Part shown: positions 7,087 through 14,905 of the stretch, one piece after another
Layout of the letters: every line of letters starts with the position of its first letter
How positions within the stretch are numbered: the first letter of the stretch is position 1
NCBI GenBank assembly: GCA_964429745.1
Contig: CAYSDI010000014.1
Coordinates: 1-53,849, forward strand
Direction of reading: 5' to 3'
DNA from: WGOA01 sp964429745
Lineage (GTDB): Bacteria; Bacteroidota; Bacteroidia; Chitinophagales; BACL12
DNA: 53,849 bases
Notes under the pieces: model-generated
What the model was told of the DNA's origin: nothing
Databases searched by the model: none
The model's input: only the letters and a program-made list of their open reading frames with translations
Made by a program: the position numbers and the translations under genes

Positions 7087-8469
7087 GTGAATGACCTCCC
7101 TGAAAGCCGGATTGAGCGGGAACTGAACAAATTGATTCCCGTGGCGGTGCCGTATAACCTGCGCCGCCATTTTCCTTTTAAACAACTGGGCCAACGCCGC
7201 CTGGAGCTCCTGTTGTTTGCGCTTTTTCGGCGCGGATTAGAATCTGGCGCCTACAAAAAGGAGTTTGACGATTTAGCGCTGACCCCATCGTTTGAAGGGT
7301 TGGGCAGAATCGTGCTGTTGCGCTATCGGAAGCAAACAACCGGGGCTGTGCTTTGCTGCCAAACAGCAGAGCCTTTGAACACCGGCGATTTTGTTCGGCT
7401 TCTGTTGCTTTTTGCTGAAGTCGCAGAGCGCGAAAGCCTACTAAAACTCAATCAAAGCCCGCGCATCTTCCTGGCTCTGCCGGGAGGAGTGGATACGGAA
7501 GTACAGATGCTGACCCAGGACTGGCCAGCGGGGCTCATCCACCTTGAAGGCCTCCCTGCAGCGGATCCCGACCATCTGAAGGCCCTGAATGTAGAGTGGC
7601 TTCTTCCCGCCGATCTGGACCCGCTGTTGGCTGCTGAGCCGGACCTCAAAAGCCTGTTTTTTGCGGTAGAGATGGTGGCTCCCGAGCAATCGCTGCGTCG
7701 TATTCTGGGCGAGTTTCGCGTTGAAGAGCTCGAAGAACAAGAGGCTGCCGCGGTGGTTGCCAAACTTACAGCCACACCTGGTTCGAGCATGAATTCCGTT
7801 GGACTCATTCGGTTTTTTGGTTACCCTCGCGAGTTTTTGCGCCAATTGGTCAAGGATCCGGCGCTGCGCGAAATCATGATCAAGGGCGCTGAATTTAAAG
7901 CGGAGTTGGATTACGCTGTCCTGGACTTTTTGCACCGTAAATGCCAGTTGATTGGCAAGGTTCTGTTAGCCACGGCGCCTGTCCCGCCTCATGCTCCGGC
8001 CAGGCAAGCAGTTGTTCCTTTTGTGTTCTCCAGGATAGTGATTAAATATTTGAAAAATTCAAATTCAGTGGTTCTGCAGGAAATTGCCCGAAGCGGAGCA
8101 AGGCGAGATTTCTACGAAGACGCCAACCTTGACATGATCCGCGCAGATTTGTTGACCCTGGCAGTAGAGTTGGCGGAGCAAGAGCTGTGGCAAGAGCCAT
8201 TTGCTAACCCTGTGGATAGCGCGCGCATGGAAGCGCTCCGTCACGCCGCGCTCGAAACCCCAAATCAAGCGCAGCTCGCTCAGCGTTTTGCCGATGATTG
8301 GGAAGCCTTGCAACCGGTTATCCGGTCGATGGAAAAGAAAATGCTGGCCTTTTTGCCCCGAGATCCTGTCTTGCTGCTGGATGATTTTGGGTCGTTGAAG
8401 GATGAAAAGGGCAAAGCCAGCCAATTATTAGCCGGTTTTCGCAAACGGTTCCAGAAGCCGGACCCATGA
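7087..8469 (+). CDS. Uncharacterised 460-aa protein
   Basis: I do not recognise a family. The protein starts at GTG (7087), since no ATG is available in frame near the start, and shows no signal peptide or clear membrane span. It is mostly predicted helical, rich in Leu, Glu and Arg. The first 130 residues contain a compact segment with strands (GLGRIVLLRYRKQTTGAVLCC). The middle holds the acidic stretch FRVEELEEQEAAAVVAKL, and the C-terminus ends in basic residues. A possible -7 element TACTTTGG (7073-7080) lies 6 nt before the GTG. It is transcribed divergently from prfC and stands alone. Confidence 0.75.
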   Translation: MNDLPESRIERELNKLIPVAVPYNLRRHFPFKQLGQRRLELLLFALFRRGLESGAYKKEFDDLALTPSFEGLGRIVLLRYRKQTTGAVLCCQTAEPLNTGDFVRLLLLFAEVAERESLLKLNQSPRIFLALPGGVDTEVQMLTQDWPAGLIHLEGLPAADPDHLKALNVEWLLPADLDPLLAAEPDLKSLFFAVEMVAPEQSLRRILGEFRVEELEEQEAAAVVAKLTATPGSSMNSVGLIRFFGYPREFLRQLVKDPALREIMIKGAEFKAELDYAVLDFLHRKCQLIGKVLLATAPVPPHAPARQAVVPFVFSRIVIKYLKNSNSVVLQEIARSGARRDFYEDANLDMIRADLLTLAVELAEQELWQEPFANPVDSARMEALRHAALETPNQAQLAQRFADDWEALQPVIRSMEKKMLAFLPRDPVLLLDDFGSLKDEKGKASQLLAGFRKRFQKPDP

Positions 8470-8547
8470 AGCCGGTTGCTTACCGTCATCCTAACATTTT
8501 TTCCCACAATTCGTATAAAAGCTGGGGTTTTTAGAAGTTCTCGTTGG

Positions 8548-8578
8548 TTGCTTCAAGTTAACCGAATCCTTAATTTCG
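8548..8578 (+). promoter_or_regulatory. Promoter of the WecG/TagA gene
   Basis: TTG (8548-8550), a 20-nt spacer and TAATTTCG (8571-8578), one mismatch from TAnnTTTG. The leader to the ATG at 8633 would be about 47 nt. Confidence 0.5.
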
Positions 8579-8632
8579 CGGCGCCATTGTAAGTAAAACC
8601 GGAAACCCTTCGCCCGAGCCAATTTTCCCATT

Positions 8633-9400
8633 ATGGATCATATTGACATTCTTGGTATCCCCGTCATCAATTCTACCGCTAAAGCGGTGAACGAGGTTTT
8701 TGACGGCATCCTGAGCCGTCCATTCGAGCGCTGCAACACTGTGTATTTTGTCAATGCCTATGGCGGTAACCTCAGCTTTGAAGACAAGGCTTTTGCAAAA
8801 GCGCTGAAGGAAGCTGATTTTCTGCTCAATGACGGGCTGGGCGTTGATATGGCGGCCTGGTTGCGAGGCCGCAAATTCCGCGAAAACCTCAATGGCTCCG
8901 ATCTGATTGATGAAGGCGATTTCCTAAAGATTTGCGCTGCCAAAAACTACACGGTCTTTGTGCTTGGCGCCAAACAGGAGGTGCTGGACCTGGCCGTGGC
9001 GAATTACCGGGCAGAATATCCGGGCTTGAAAATCGCGGGTTCGCACCACGGGTATTTCAACCACTATGGCGACGATCAGTCGCTGCCCGTAGTGGATGCC
9101 ATCAATGCCTCGGGTGCCGATGTGTTGCTGGTTGGTTTTGGAAACCCGCGCCAGGAACACTGGATTGACACTTACAAAGACCGTCTGCGTTGTAAAATGG
9201 CCATAGGCTTTGGCGGTTCCATTGACCAGGTAGCTAAAGTTGTGCCCAGGGCCCCCAAGTTTTGGATCGCGATCCGTATGGAGTGGTTATTCCGCCTTTT
9301 CCAGGAACCCAAGCGCCTATGGAAGCGCTACCTGATCGGCAATCTCGTGTTTCTGAGCCGCGCGCTGGTGGGGAGCAAGGGTCTTTACAAAGAGGTTTAG
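8633..9400 (+). CDS. WecG/TagA/CpsF family glycosyltransferase (GT26)
   Basis: A 255-aa glycosyltransferase of family GT26, which in characterised members adds N-acetylmannosamine or its acid to an undecaprenyl-linked sugar during polysaccharide or teichoic-acid linkage synthesis. Family motifs visible are YFVNAYGGNLS near residue 40, the active-site region LLNDGLGVDMAAWLRG, the strand VFVLGAKQEVLDLA, VLLVGFGNPRQEHWID, and AIGFGGSIDQVAKVVPRAPKFW followed by EWLFRLFQEPKRLWKRY, the basic C-terminal membrane-associating helix. It probably works on a surface polysaccharide at the inner face of the cytoplasmic membrane. The convergent neighbour is a sulfotransferase, which could modify the same glycan (inference). 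Confidence 0.92.
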   Translation: MDHIDILGIPVINSTAKAVNEVFDGILSRPFERCNTVYFVNAYGGNLSFEDKAFAKALKEADFLLNDGLGVDMAAWLRGRKFRENLNGSDLIDEGDFLKICAAKNYTVFVLGAKQEVLDLAVANYRAEYPGLKIAGSHHGYFNHYGDDQSLPVVDAINASGADVLLVGFGNPRQEHWIDTYKDRLRCKMAIGFGGSIDQVAKVVPRAPKFWIAIRMEWLFRLFQEPKRLWKRYLIGNLVFLSRALVGSKGLYKEV

Positions 9401-9499
9401 CTCGCACTTCCGTAAACTCCCGCAGCGCTATGGTTCCGGCATTTCTACGCGGCGTACATGCCGTACATAGGGCATGTTATTCCGGGCAAAGGGCGGATG

Positions 9500-10228
9500 T
9501 TAGCGCAAGCGGCTCCAGTACAACTTGCGGAACGCGTTGACGGTTTCGTATTGCAAGCGCGACGCGGGAGCCTTGGGATAGGTTTTCCAGGATTCCGGAA
9601 ATTCGTATCCCCACTCATTCATGTATTCGCTGAAAAGCTTGACAGCGCGGGCCTGCAGCTCCGGGGTATCGTAGTATGACCAGAAATCGCGGCTCTTTTG
9701 TCCCGTGACGTTTTTGCTGGGCAATGGCCGAATAGGCTCAATGTTGATTTTGCGCAAGGCTGTGGCAAAATCCGCTTGTAGATTCTCGTAGCGAATAAGA
9801 TAGTCAAACTTGTGGTGATCCAATATAGACCAACTGGAATAAGGCATGGTGTAAAAGCGCTTGAAAAATGCGCCAAAATCCGCTTGATTCTCTTTGATGA
9901 ATTCAAAGCGGTTCCTGTCCCAATAAAGTAGGAAATATTTGTGCAAAAAGCCAAAATCCTTTTTGCGCTGGTTAGAATAGGCGCCGACGTGGTCTGTTTT
10001 GTACTTAAAGAATTTGGACACGGCAACGTCCAAAGGATTTCTTATGTTTGAAAAAACAAAATACTTTTTTTCTTCAGGTGACGCCTGTTTCATGAAATCC
10101 GTGTACAAAGCATGCTTGAAGAGAATTTTCTCGCCAGCATAAAGCTCTAACAATTCGTTCTGCACGGTGGTGCAGGCCGTTTGCGGCAATTGGATGTAGA
10201 CGTATTTGTGTTTGTGCGAAACGACCAC
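9500..10228 (-). CDS. Sulfotransferase family protein
   Basis: A 242-aa protein of the membrane-type carbohydrate sulfotransferase group. The N-terminal VYIQLPQTACTTVQNELL corresponds to the 5'-phosphosulfate-binding loop (usual form KTGSTSL-like, here without the lysine). FSNIRNPLDVAVSKFF matches the 3'-phosphate-binding motif RxPxxxxxSxF. Such enzymes transfer sulfate from PAPS to glycans or other acceptors. The start is a GTG at 10228, with an in-frame TGA four codons upstream, so no earlier start exists. A weak -7 element (TAACTTCG, minus strand, 10290-10297) lies upstream. The change from Lys in the first loop deserves note because that lysine normally contacts the cofactor. Confidence 0.7.
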   Translation of the reverse strand: MVVSHKHKYVYIQLPQTACTTVQNELLELYAGEKILFKHALYTDFMKQASPEEKKYFVFSNIRNPLDVAVSKFFKYKTDHVGAYSNQRKKDFGFLHKYFLLYWDRNRFEFIKENQADFGAFFKRFYTMPYSSWSILDHHKFDYLIRYENLQADFATALRKINIEPIRPLPSKNVTGQKSRDFWSYYDTPELQARAVKLFSEYMNEWGYEFPESWKTYPKAPASRLQYETVNAFRKLYWSRLR

Positions 10229-10434
10229 GGTTGAACTTCAGTTGTTGGGGCATACGCAAAAATGGAGGCCCCGGTTACCCTTCAGAGCGCGAAGTTAGCC
10301 AGATTCCAGCTCCTTTTCAGGAAAAGCGGCCTTTGGATACCCAAAAGCACTCTTCAACGGTTGGTTTTTCAAAGTCCAAACTTTGCGCACAGTAGTCTGG
10401 AAATCAGGAAGTTTCGCGCTATTTTCAGGCGCGA

Positions 10435-11601
10435 ATGAACCATACCCTCATCATCGGAGCGGGACCCGCCGGACTGGCCATGGCCGGTCGCCTTCGGGCA
10501 GCTCATAAGCCGTTTGATATTCTGGAGCAATTCCACGGAATTGCCCCTTCCTGGCAAAACCACTACCGCCGTTTGCATTTGCACACGGTTAAGAAATTTA
10601 GCAATCTTCCCGGTGAACCGCTCCCGGTTAGCCTGCCAAAATACGTGCCCCGGCAGGAGTTGGTCAATTATTACCAGAACTATGCAAAGTCCCGCGGCAT
10701 TGAACCAATTTTCGGCCAAACGGTAACCCGTGTTCACAGGGTTGGTGACCACTGGCAGGTCAACACCCAGGATCGCACCTTGCGGACCAGCCAAGTGGTG
10801 GTTGCCACTGGATTCAACCGCCGCCCCAAGCAGCCTAAATATGCGGGAGAGGAGCAATTTGGGGGTGAAATTCTGCACAGCCGGCATTACCGATCAGCAG
10901 ACGATTACCGCGGCAAAAAAGTATTGGTGGTGGGTTTCGGCAACACCGGAGCTGAAATTGCCCTCGATTTATTGGAACAGGGCGCGTTGCCTTCGCTTTC
11001 GGTACGCAGCCCGGTCAATGTGGTGCCGCGCGATTTTTTAGGCACTTCCACGCAGGAGAGCGCCATGTTTTTGTCAAAGCTTCCGACGGCTATAAGCGAT
11101 CCAATTGGCTGGTTTTTCCAGCGCCTTTCTATTGGGGATCTGACAGCGCATGGCCTGCGCAAACCGCCGGAATCACCTGCATGGCAGCAGCGAACCCTCG
11201 GCAAAACGCCTGTGATGGACATCGGAACTGTCGCTGCCATTAAGCGCGGGGCCATTTCGGTTAATCCGGGCATTCTGCAATACAGCCCCGGTCAAGTACA
11301 TTTTGTAGATGGCCGTTCCGAATCATTTGATGCGGTGATCCTCGCCACCGGATACGCGGCCGCTGTGGAGGAATTTTTGGATGATACCGGCTCGTTGCTC
11401 AACAACCTTGGCGTGCCCTCCGGACTTTGGTTTGACCATAAGCCTGGCTTGTATTTCCTCGGCTTTGACGCCTATTCCAACGGGTTGCTGTGGAGCATTC
11501 GCGAGGATTCTGGCAAAATCTTGAACCACATGCTCGACCGCCAAGTGCAAAAAAGCCCTTCCTCTGTTGCCACTTCTTTAGAAACGGCGGGCAACGCATA
11601 A
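10435..11601 (+). CDS. Flavin-containing monooxygenase (FMO/CzcO-like)
   Basis: A 388-aa FAD/NADPH monooxygenase. The FAD motif is IIGAGPAGLAMAGRL at the N-terminus. FGGEILHSRHYR matches the FMO-identifying sequence FxGxxxHxxxY, the NADPH fold is VLVVGFGNTGAEIALDLL, and ATGF and ATGY motifs follow each nucleotide fold. These enzymes oxygenate nitrogen, sulfur or ketone substrates; the substrate here is unknown. It is 10 nt upstream of the GMC oxidoreductase and surely in one operon with it, with an aldehyde dehydrogenase further on, so an oxidative pathway for an alcohol or ketone is likely. The start ATG follows a short possible -7 element TATTTTCA. Confidence 0.88.
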   Translation: MNHTLIIGAGPAGLAMAGRLRAAHKPFDILEQFHGIAPSWQNHYRRLHLHTVKKFSNLPGEPLPVSLPKYVPRQELVNYYQNYAKSRGIEPIFGQTVTRVHRVGDHWQVNTQDRTLRTSQVVVATGFNRRPKQPKYAGEEQFGGEILHSRHYRSADDYRGKKVLVVGFGNTGAEIALDLLEQGALPSLSVRSPVNVVPRDFLGTSTQESAMFLSKLPTAISDPIGWFFQRLSIGDLTAHGLRKPPESPAWQQRTLGKTPVMDIGTVAAIKRGAISVNPGILQYSPGQVHFVDGRSESFDAVILATGYAAAVEEFLDDTGSLLNNLGVPSGLWFDHKPGLYFLGFDAYSNGLLWSIREDSGKILNHMLDRQVQKSPSSVATSLETAGNA

Positions 11602-11611
11602 CGCCCATTCC

Positions 11612-13279
11612 ATGAAAAATTTTGCGGATCACGTAGATTATATTCTGGTTGGTGCAGGCTCTGCGGGTTGCGTCCTGGCCAACCGGCTGAGCGCCGATCC
11701 CTCCGTGCGGGTGCTGCTTTTGGAGGCTGGAGTCCCGGATACCAGAATGGAGATCCCGGTACCGGGAGCTTTTTACAAATTGTTCAAAACAGAGGTGGAT
11801 TGGGCCTATTCGTCCACGCCGCAGCCCGGTTTGAATGGTCGGAGCCTGTTTATGCCCCGCGGTAAAACGCTGGGAGGCAGTTCCAGTATCAACGCCATGA
11901 TCTACATCCGCGGCCACCGCAGCGACTACGACCACTGGCAGGAACTGGGCAACCCAGGATGGGATTATGAATCTGTGCTGCCGATGTTTCGGCGCTCGGA
12001 AGATTTCGCGGATGGAGCAGATGAATTTCACGGCGAAGGCGGTGATTTAACGGTTTCAAGACCCCGTTTTCCACACGAAATGGGAGAGGCGTTTATCCAG
12101 TCCGCCGAGGCCCTGGGTTTTGACCGAAACAATGACTTTAACGGCGAGCATCAGAGCGGTTTTGGCCGTTACCATGTCAATATTCGCAACGGCAAGCGCT
12201 GTTCCAGCGCAGTGGCTTTTCTCCGGCCCATCCTTAACCGGCCAAACCTCACGGTCATCACTCAGGCCCAGGCTTCGGAAATTCTGATGGAAGATGGCCG
12301 GGCAACAGGAGTCCGCTGCATGCTCACTGAAGGGTCTGACGGCCGCCAGCGCCGGGTGCAGGATTACCACTGCCGTCGCGAAGTGATTCTCTGCGGTGGA
12401 GCCATTAACAGCCCGCAATTATTAATGCTTTCTGGTATCGGCCCCAAAAACCATTTAGAGGAACTGGGCTTGCCGGTGCTTCGCGACCTTCCGGGGGTGG
12501 GGGCTAACCTGCAGGATCATCTGTTCGCTCCGTTAGTCTTTACCAACCGCCAGCGCAATTCTATGGATACGGTGGATCGGCCCGCGCATCTTTTGCCTAA
12601 TCTGATTCAGTTTTTTCTTTTGGATCGGGGTCCTCTTACGAGCAACATCGCGGAATCAGGCGGTTTTATTCGCACGGTCCAAGGGCTGCGTGCCCCGGAC
12701 ATGCAATTCCACTTCATCCCTGCGTTTTTCGTCAACCACGGCTTCGAGCGTCCCGATGGCCACGGACTTTCGCTGTGTGCAACGTTGCTCGCGCCCCAAA
12801 GCCGGGGGTCTATTCAGCTCAGTTCGGCAGATCCTTTGGCTCCACCGGTCATTGACCCGCAACATTATTCGCATCCTGCAGACCTTGAAGCCATGAAACG
12901 CGGGGTGCGAACGGCGCTGGAAATTCTTCGCCAGGAACCTATGGAGCCCTACCTCGGCAAACCTTTTTCGCCCAATGAAATCTGGCCCAGCGACGCGGTG
13001 TTGGAACAATGGATTCGCAACACCAGCGAAGCACTTTACCACCCGGTGGGCACCTGCAAAATGGGGCAGGACAGCATGTCCGTGGTGGACGCAAGCCTTC
13101 GCGTACACGGAATTAAGGGTTTGCGCGTCGCGGACGCCTCCATCATGCCCGAAATAGTCCGGGGCAATACCCATGCCCCAACCGTGATGATCGGGGAAAA
13201 AGCCGCTGACTTGATTCTGGAAGACGCTCGCCATTCTCAAAGAAGCCATTCGCCGGTAAAAAAGACCGTAAACGGGTAG
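11612..13279 (+). CDS. GMC-family oxidoreductase (choline dehydrogenase-like)
   Basis: A 555-aa FAD-dependent glucose-methanol-choline oxidoreductase. The N-terminal ILVGAGSAGCVLANRLS binds FAD with a distal acidic LLLEAG, followed by GMC signature 1 around GKTLGGSSSINAMIYIRG and signature 2 around GGAINSPQLLMLSGIG. The catalytic pair is His477 (YHPVGTCKMG) and His521 (RGNTHAPTVMIGEKAA). The family oxidises primary alcohols to aldehydes; closest resemblance is to choline and long-chain alcohol dehydrogenases. Coupled to the upstream monooxygenase gene (10-nt gap), and an aldehyde dehydrogenase that could take the product lies downstream past an inverted-repeat element. Confidence 0.92.
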   Translation: MKNFADHVDYILVGAGSAGCVLANRLSADPSVRVLLLEAGVPDTRMEIPVPGAFYKLFKTEVDWAYSSTPQPGLNGRSLFMPRGKTLGGSSSINAMIYIRGHRSDYDHWQELGNPGWDYESVLPMFRRSEDFADGADEFHGEGGDLTVSRPRFPHEMGEAFIQSAEALGFDRNNDFNGEHQSGFGRYHVNIRNGKRCSSAVAFLRPILNRPNLTVITQAQASEILMEDGRATGVRCMLTEGSDGRQRRVQDYHCRREVILCGGAINSPQLLMLSGIGPKNHLEELGLPVLRDLPGVGANLQDHLFAPLVFTNRQRNSMDTVDRPAHLLPNLIQFFLLDRGPLTSNIAESGGFIRTVQGLRAPDMQFHFIPAFFVNHGFERPDGHGLSLCATLLAPQSRGSIQLSSADPLAPPVIDPQHYSHPADLEAMKRGVRTALEILRQEPMEPYLGKPFSPNEIWPSDAVLEQWIRNTSEALYHPVGTCKMGQDSMSVVDASLRVHGIKGLRVADASIMPEIVRGNTHAPTVMIGEKAADLILEDARHSQRSHSPVKKTVNG

Positions 13280-13310
13280 ATTGCGTGTATTTTTAGGTGA
13301 ATTTCCACAA

Positions 13311-13431
13311 GGGTACTTCTAAAAACTACAGAGACAAGGCTTGCCCAAGTTGCGCCACCGGAGTTTAATCCTGTAAATGAGGATGGCGCAACTTGGGCAT
13401 AACGAAGGATATGATGTTTTTAGGAGTACCC
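13311..13431. repeat. Nested inverted-repeat element
   Basis: Outer arms GGGTACTTCTAAAAA (13311-13325) and TTTTTAGGAGTACCC (13417-13431) pair with one mismatch in 15. Inner arms GCCCAAGTTGCGCCA (13343-13357) and TGGCGCAACTTGGGC (13384-13398) are a perfect 15-bp inverted repeat with a 26-nt loop. The 121-bp unit fills the gap between the GMC oxidoreductase and aldehyde dehydrogenase genes. It has no coding capacity and resembles a miniature mobile or REP-like intergenic element. The 12-mer ACTTCTAAAAAC of its left arm recurs, inverted, near 8528-8539, and a shorter form lies near 1746-1757. Confidence 0.8.
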
Positions 13432-13447
13432 ATAATTCTTTTTCTCT

Positions 13448-14905
13448 ATGGCTACCATGACCTCTCCCGCTGCTAAAACGCTTGATGGGGCTTCACAAGC
13501 AGCCGCTATTCAGACTGTTTTCAAGGCACAAAAAGCATACGCCCCGGAGCTGGCACTAACCAGCGCCAGGCAGCGCATTGCCACATTGAAGCGGCTTCAA
13601 CGCGAGATGATGAAGCGGCAGCAGCTCTTTCGCGATGCCATGATGGCAGATTTTAGCAAGCCGGCCACAGAGGTTGATCTGACCGAATTGTTCCCGATTT
13701 CTGCAGAAATAAAACATACCTGCGCTCACTTGAGCGATTGGATGAAACCTGTTAAGGTGGGCATACCTTTGCCTATGTTGGGCAGTTCCGCTGAAATTCG
13801 CTACCAGCCTCGCGGGGTTTGTCTGATCATTTCGCCTTGGAATTTTCCGATTAACCTGACCCTCATGCCCCTGGTGTCCGCCATTGCTGCCGGAAACACG
13901 GTGGTGCTCAAAACGTCTGAACTCACGCCGCATACCAGCCAGGCCATGACCGACCTGGTTCAGGCGCTTTTTGATCCTCGGGAGGTGGCCGTTTTTCAAG
14001 GAGATGCCTCTGTCGCTCAGGAACTGCTGCTGCTGCCCTTCCACCATATCTTTTTTACGGGAAGTCCTGCCATAGGAAAGGTTGTGATGCGCGCCGCCGC
14101 CGAACATCTGGCTTCAGTCACTTTGGAGCTCGGGGGTAAGTCGCCCGTCATTGTGCATGAGAGTGCCGATCTGGAGGATGCTGTGCGCAACATTGCCTGG
14201 GGCAAATTCATCAACAACGGACAAATATGTCTTTCGCCGGATTATGTTCTCTTGCCTGAGCAATTGCACGATTCATTCAATCAGCTCATGGAAGTTCAGG
14301 TGCAGAAGTTTTACGGCAAAACGGACGAGGCGCGTCGCGCGAGCAGCAGCTATGCGCGCATCGTCAACGACCGGCATTTTGAGCGGCTCCAAGGTTTGTT
14401 GGACGATGCGTTAGCCAAAGGGGCGACTGTTGCTTTAGGAGGAGTTACCCGCGCGGAGGAACGCTACATTTCGCCTACGGTTTTGGGTAACATAACAGAT
14501 GATATGGCAATTATGCAGGAGGAGATTTTTGGACCCATCCTGCCAGTGCTGCTTTATACCGAACTCGAAGATGCCATAGCCTACGTCAACGAAAGGCCGC
14601 GTCCGTTAGCCTTGTACGTATTTTCCGGAAAGTCTGCTCCGATCGATCATATCCTGGAACGCACCGTTTCCGGAGGTGCCTGCATCAACAACAACGTGGT
14701 GCATTTTTTCAACCCTAACATTCCGTTTGGAGGCGTCAACAACAGCGGTTTTGGCAGTAGCCATGGAGTCCACGGGTTCAAAACGTTCAGCCATGCCCGG
14801 GGCGTTGTACACCAGCAGCCCAACCTCACCGCTGTGCGCCTGATGATGCCACCCTATTCCAACAACGTGGAAAGGCTTGTGGATCTGACCATTAAACTTT
14901 TTTAA
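13448..14905 (+). CDS. Aldehyde dehydrogenase family protein
   Basis: A 485-aa NAD(P)-dependent aldehyde dehydrogenase of the class 3-like/coniferyl-aldehyde group. Seen are the substrate-positioning motif ISPWNFPINLTLMPL, the cofactor motif FTGSPAIGKVVMRAAA, the catalytic base Glu227 in LELGGKSP, the nucleophile Cys261 in NNGQICLSPDYV, and EEIFGPILPVL near the C-terminus. The C-terminal tail is hydrophobic, as in membrane-associated fatty-aldehyde dehydrogenases. It probably oxidises the aldehyde made by the upstream GMC enzyme. Its last 4 nt overlap the stop of the convergent transpeptidase gene. Confidence 0.93.
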   Translation: MATMTSPAAKTLDGASQAAAIQTVFKAQKAYAPELALTSARQRIATLKRLQREMMKRQQLFRDAMMADFSKPATEVDLTELFPISAEIKHTCAHLSDWMKPVKVGIPLPMLGSSAEIRYQPRGVCLIISPWNFPINLTLMPLVSAIAAGNTVVLKTSELTPHTSQAMTDLVQALFDPREVAVFQGDASVAQELLLLPFHHIFFTGSPAIGKVVMRAAAEHLASVTLELGGKSPVIVHESADLEDAVRNIAWGKFINNGQICLSPDYVLLPEQLHDSFNQLMEVQVQKFYGKTDEARRASSSYARIVNDRHFERLQGLLDDALAKGATVALGGVTRAEERYISPTVLGNITDDMAIMQEEIFGPILPVLLYTELEDAIAYVNERPRPLALYVFSGKSAPIDHILERTVSGGACINNNVVHFFNPNIPFGGVNNSGFGSSHGVHGFKTFSHARGVVHQQPNLTAVRLMMPPYSNNVERLVDLTIKLF

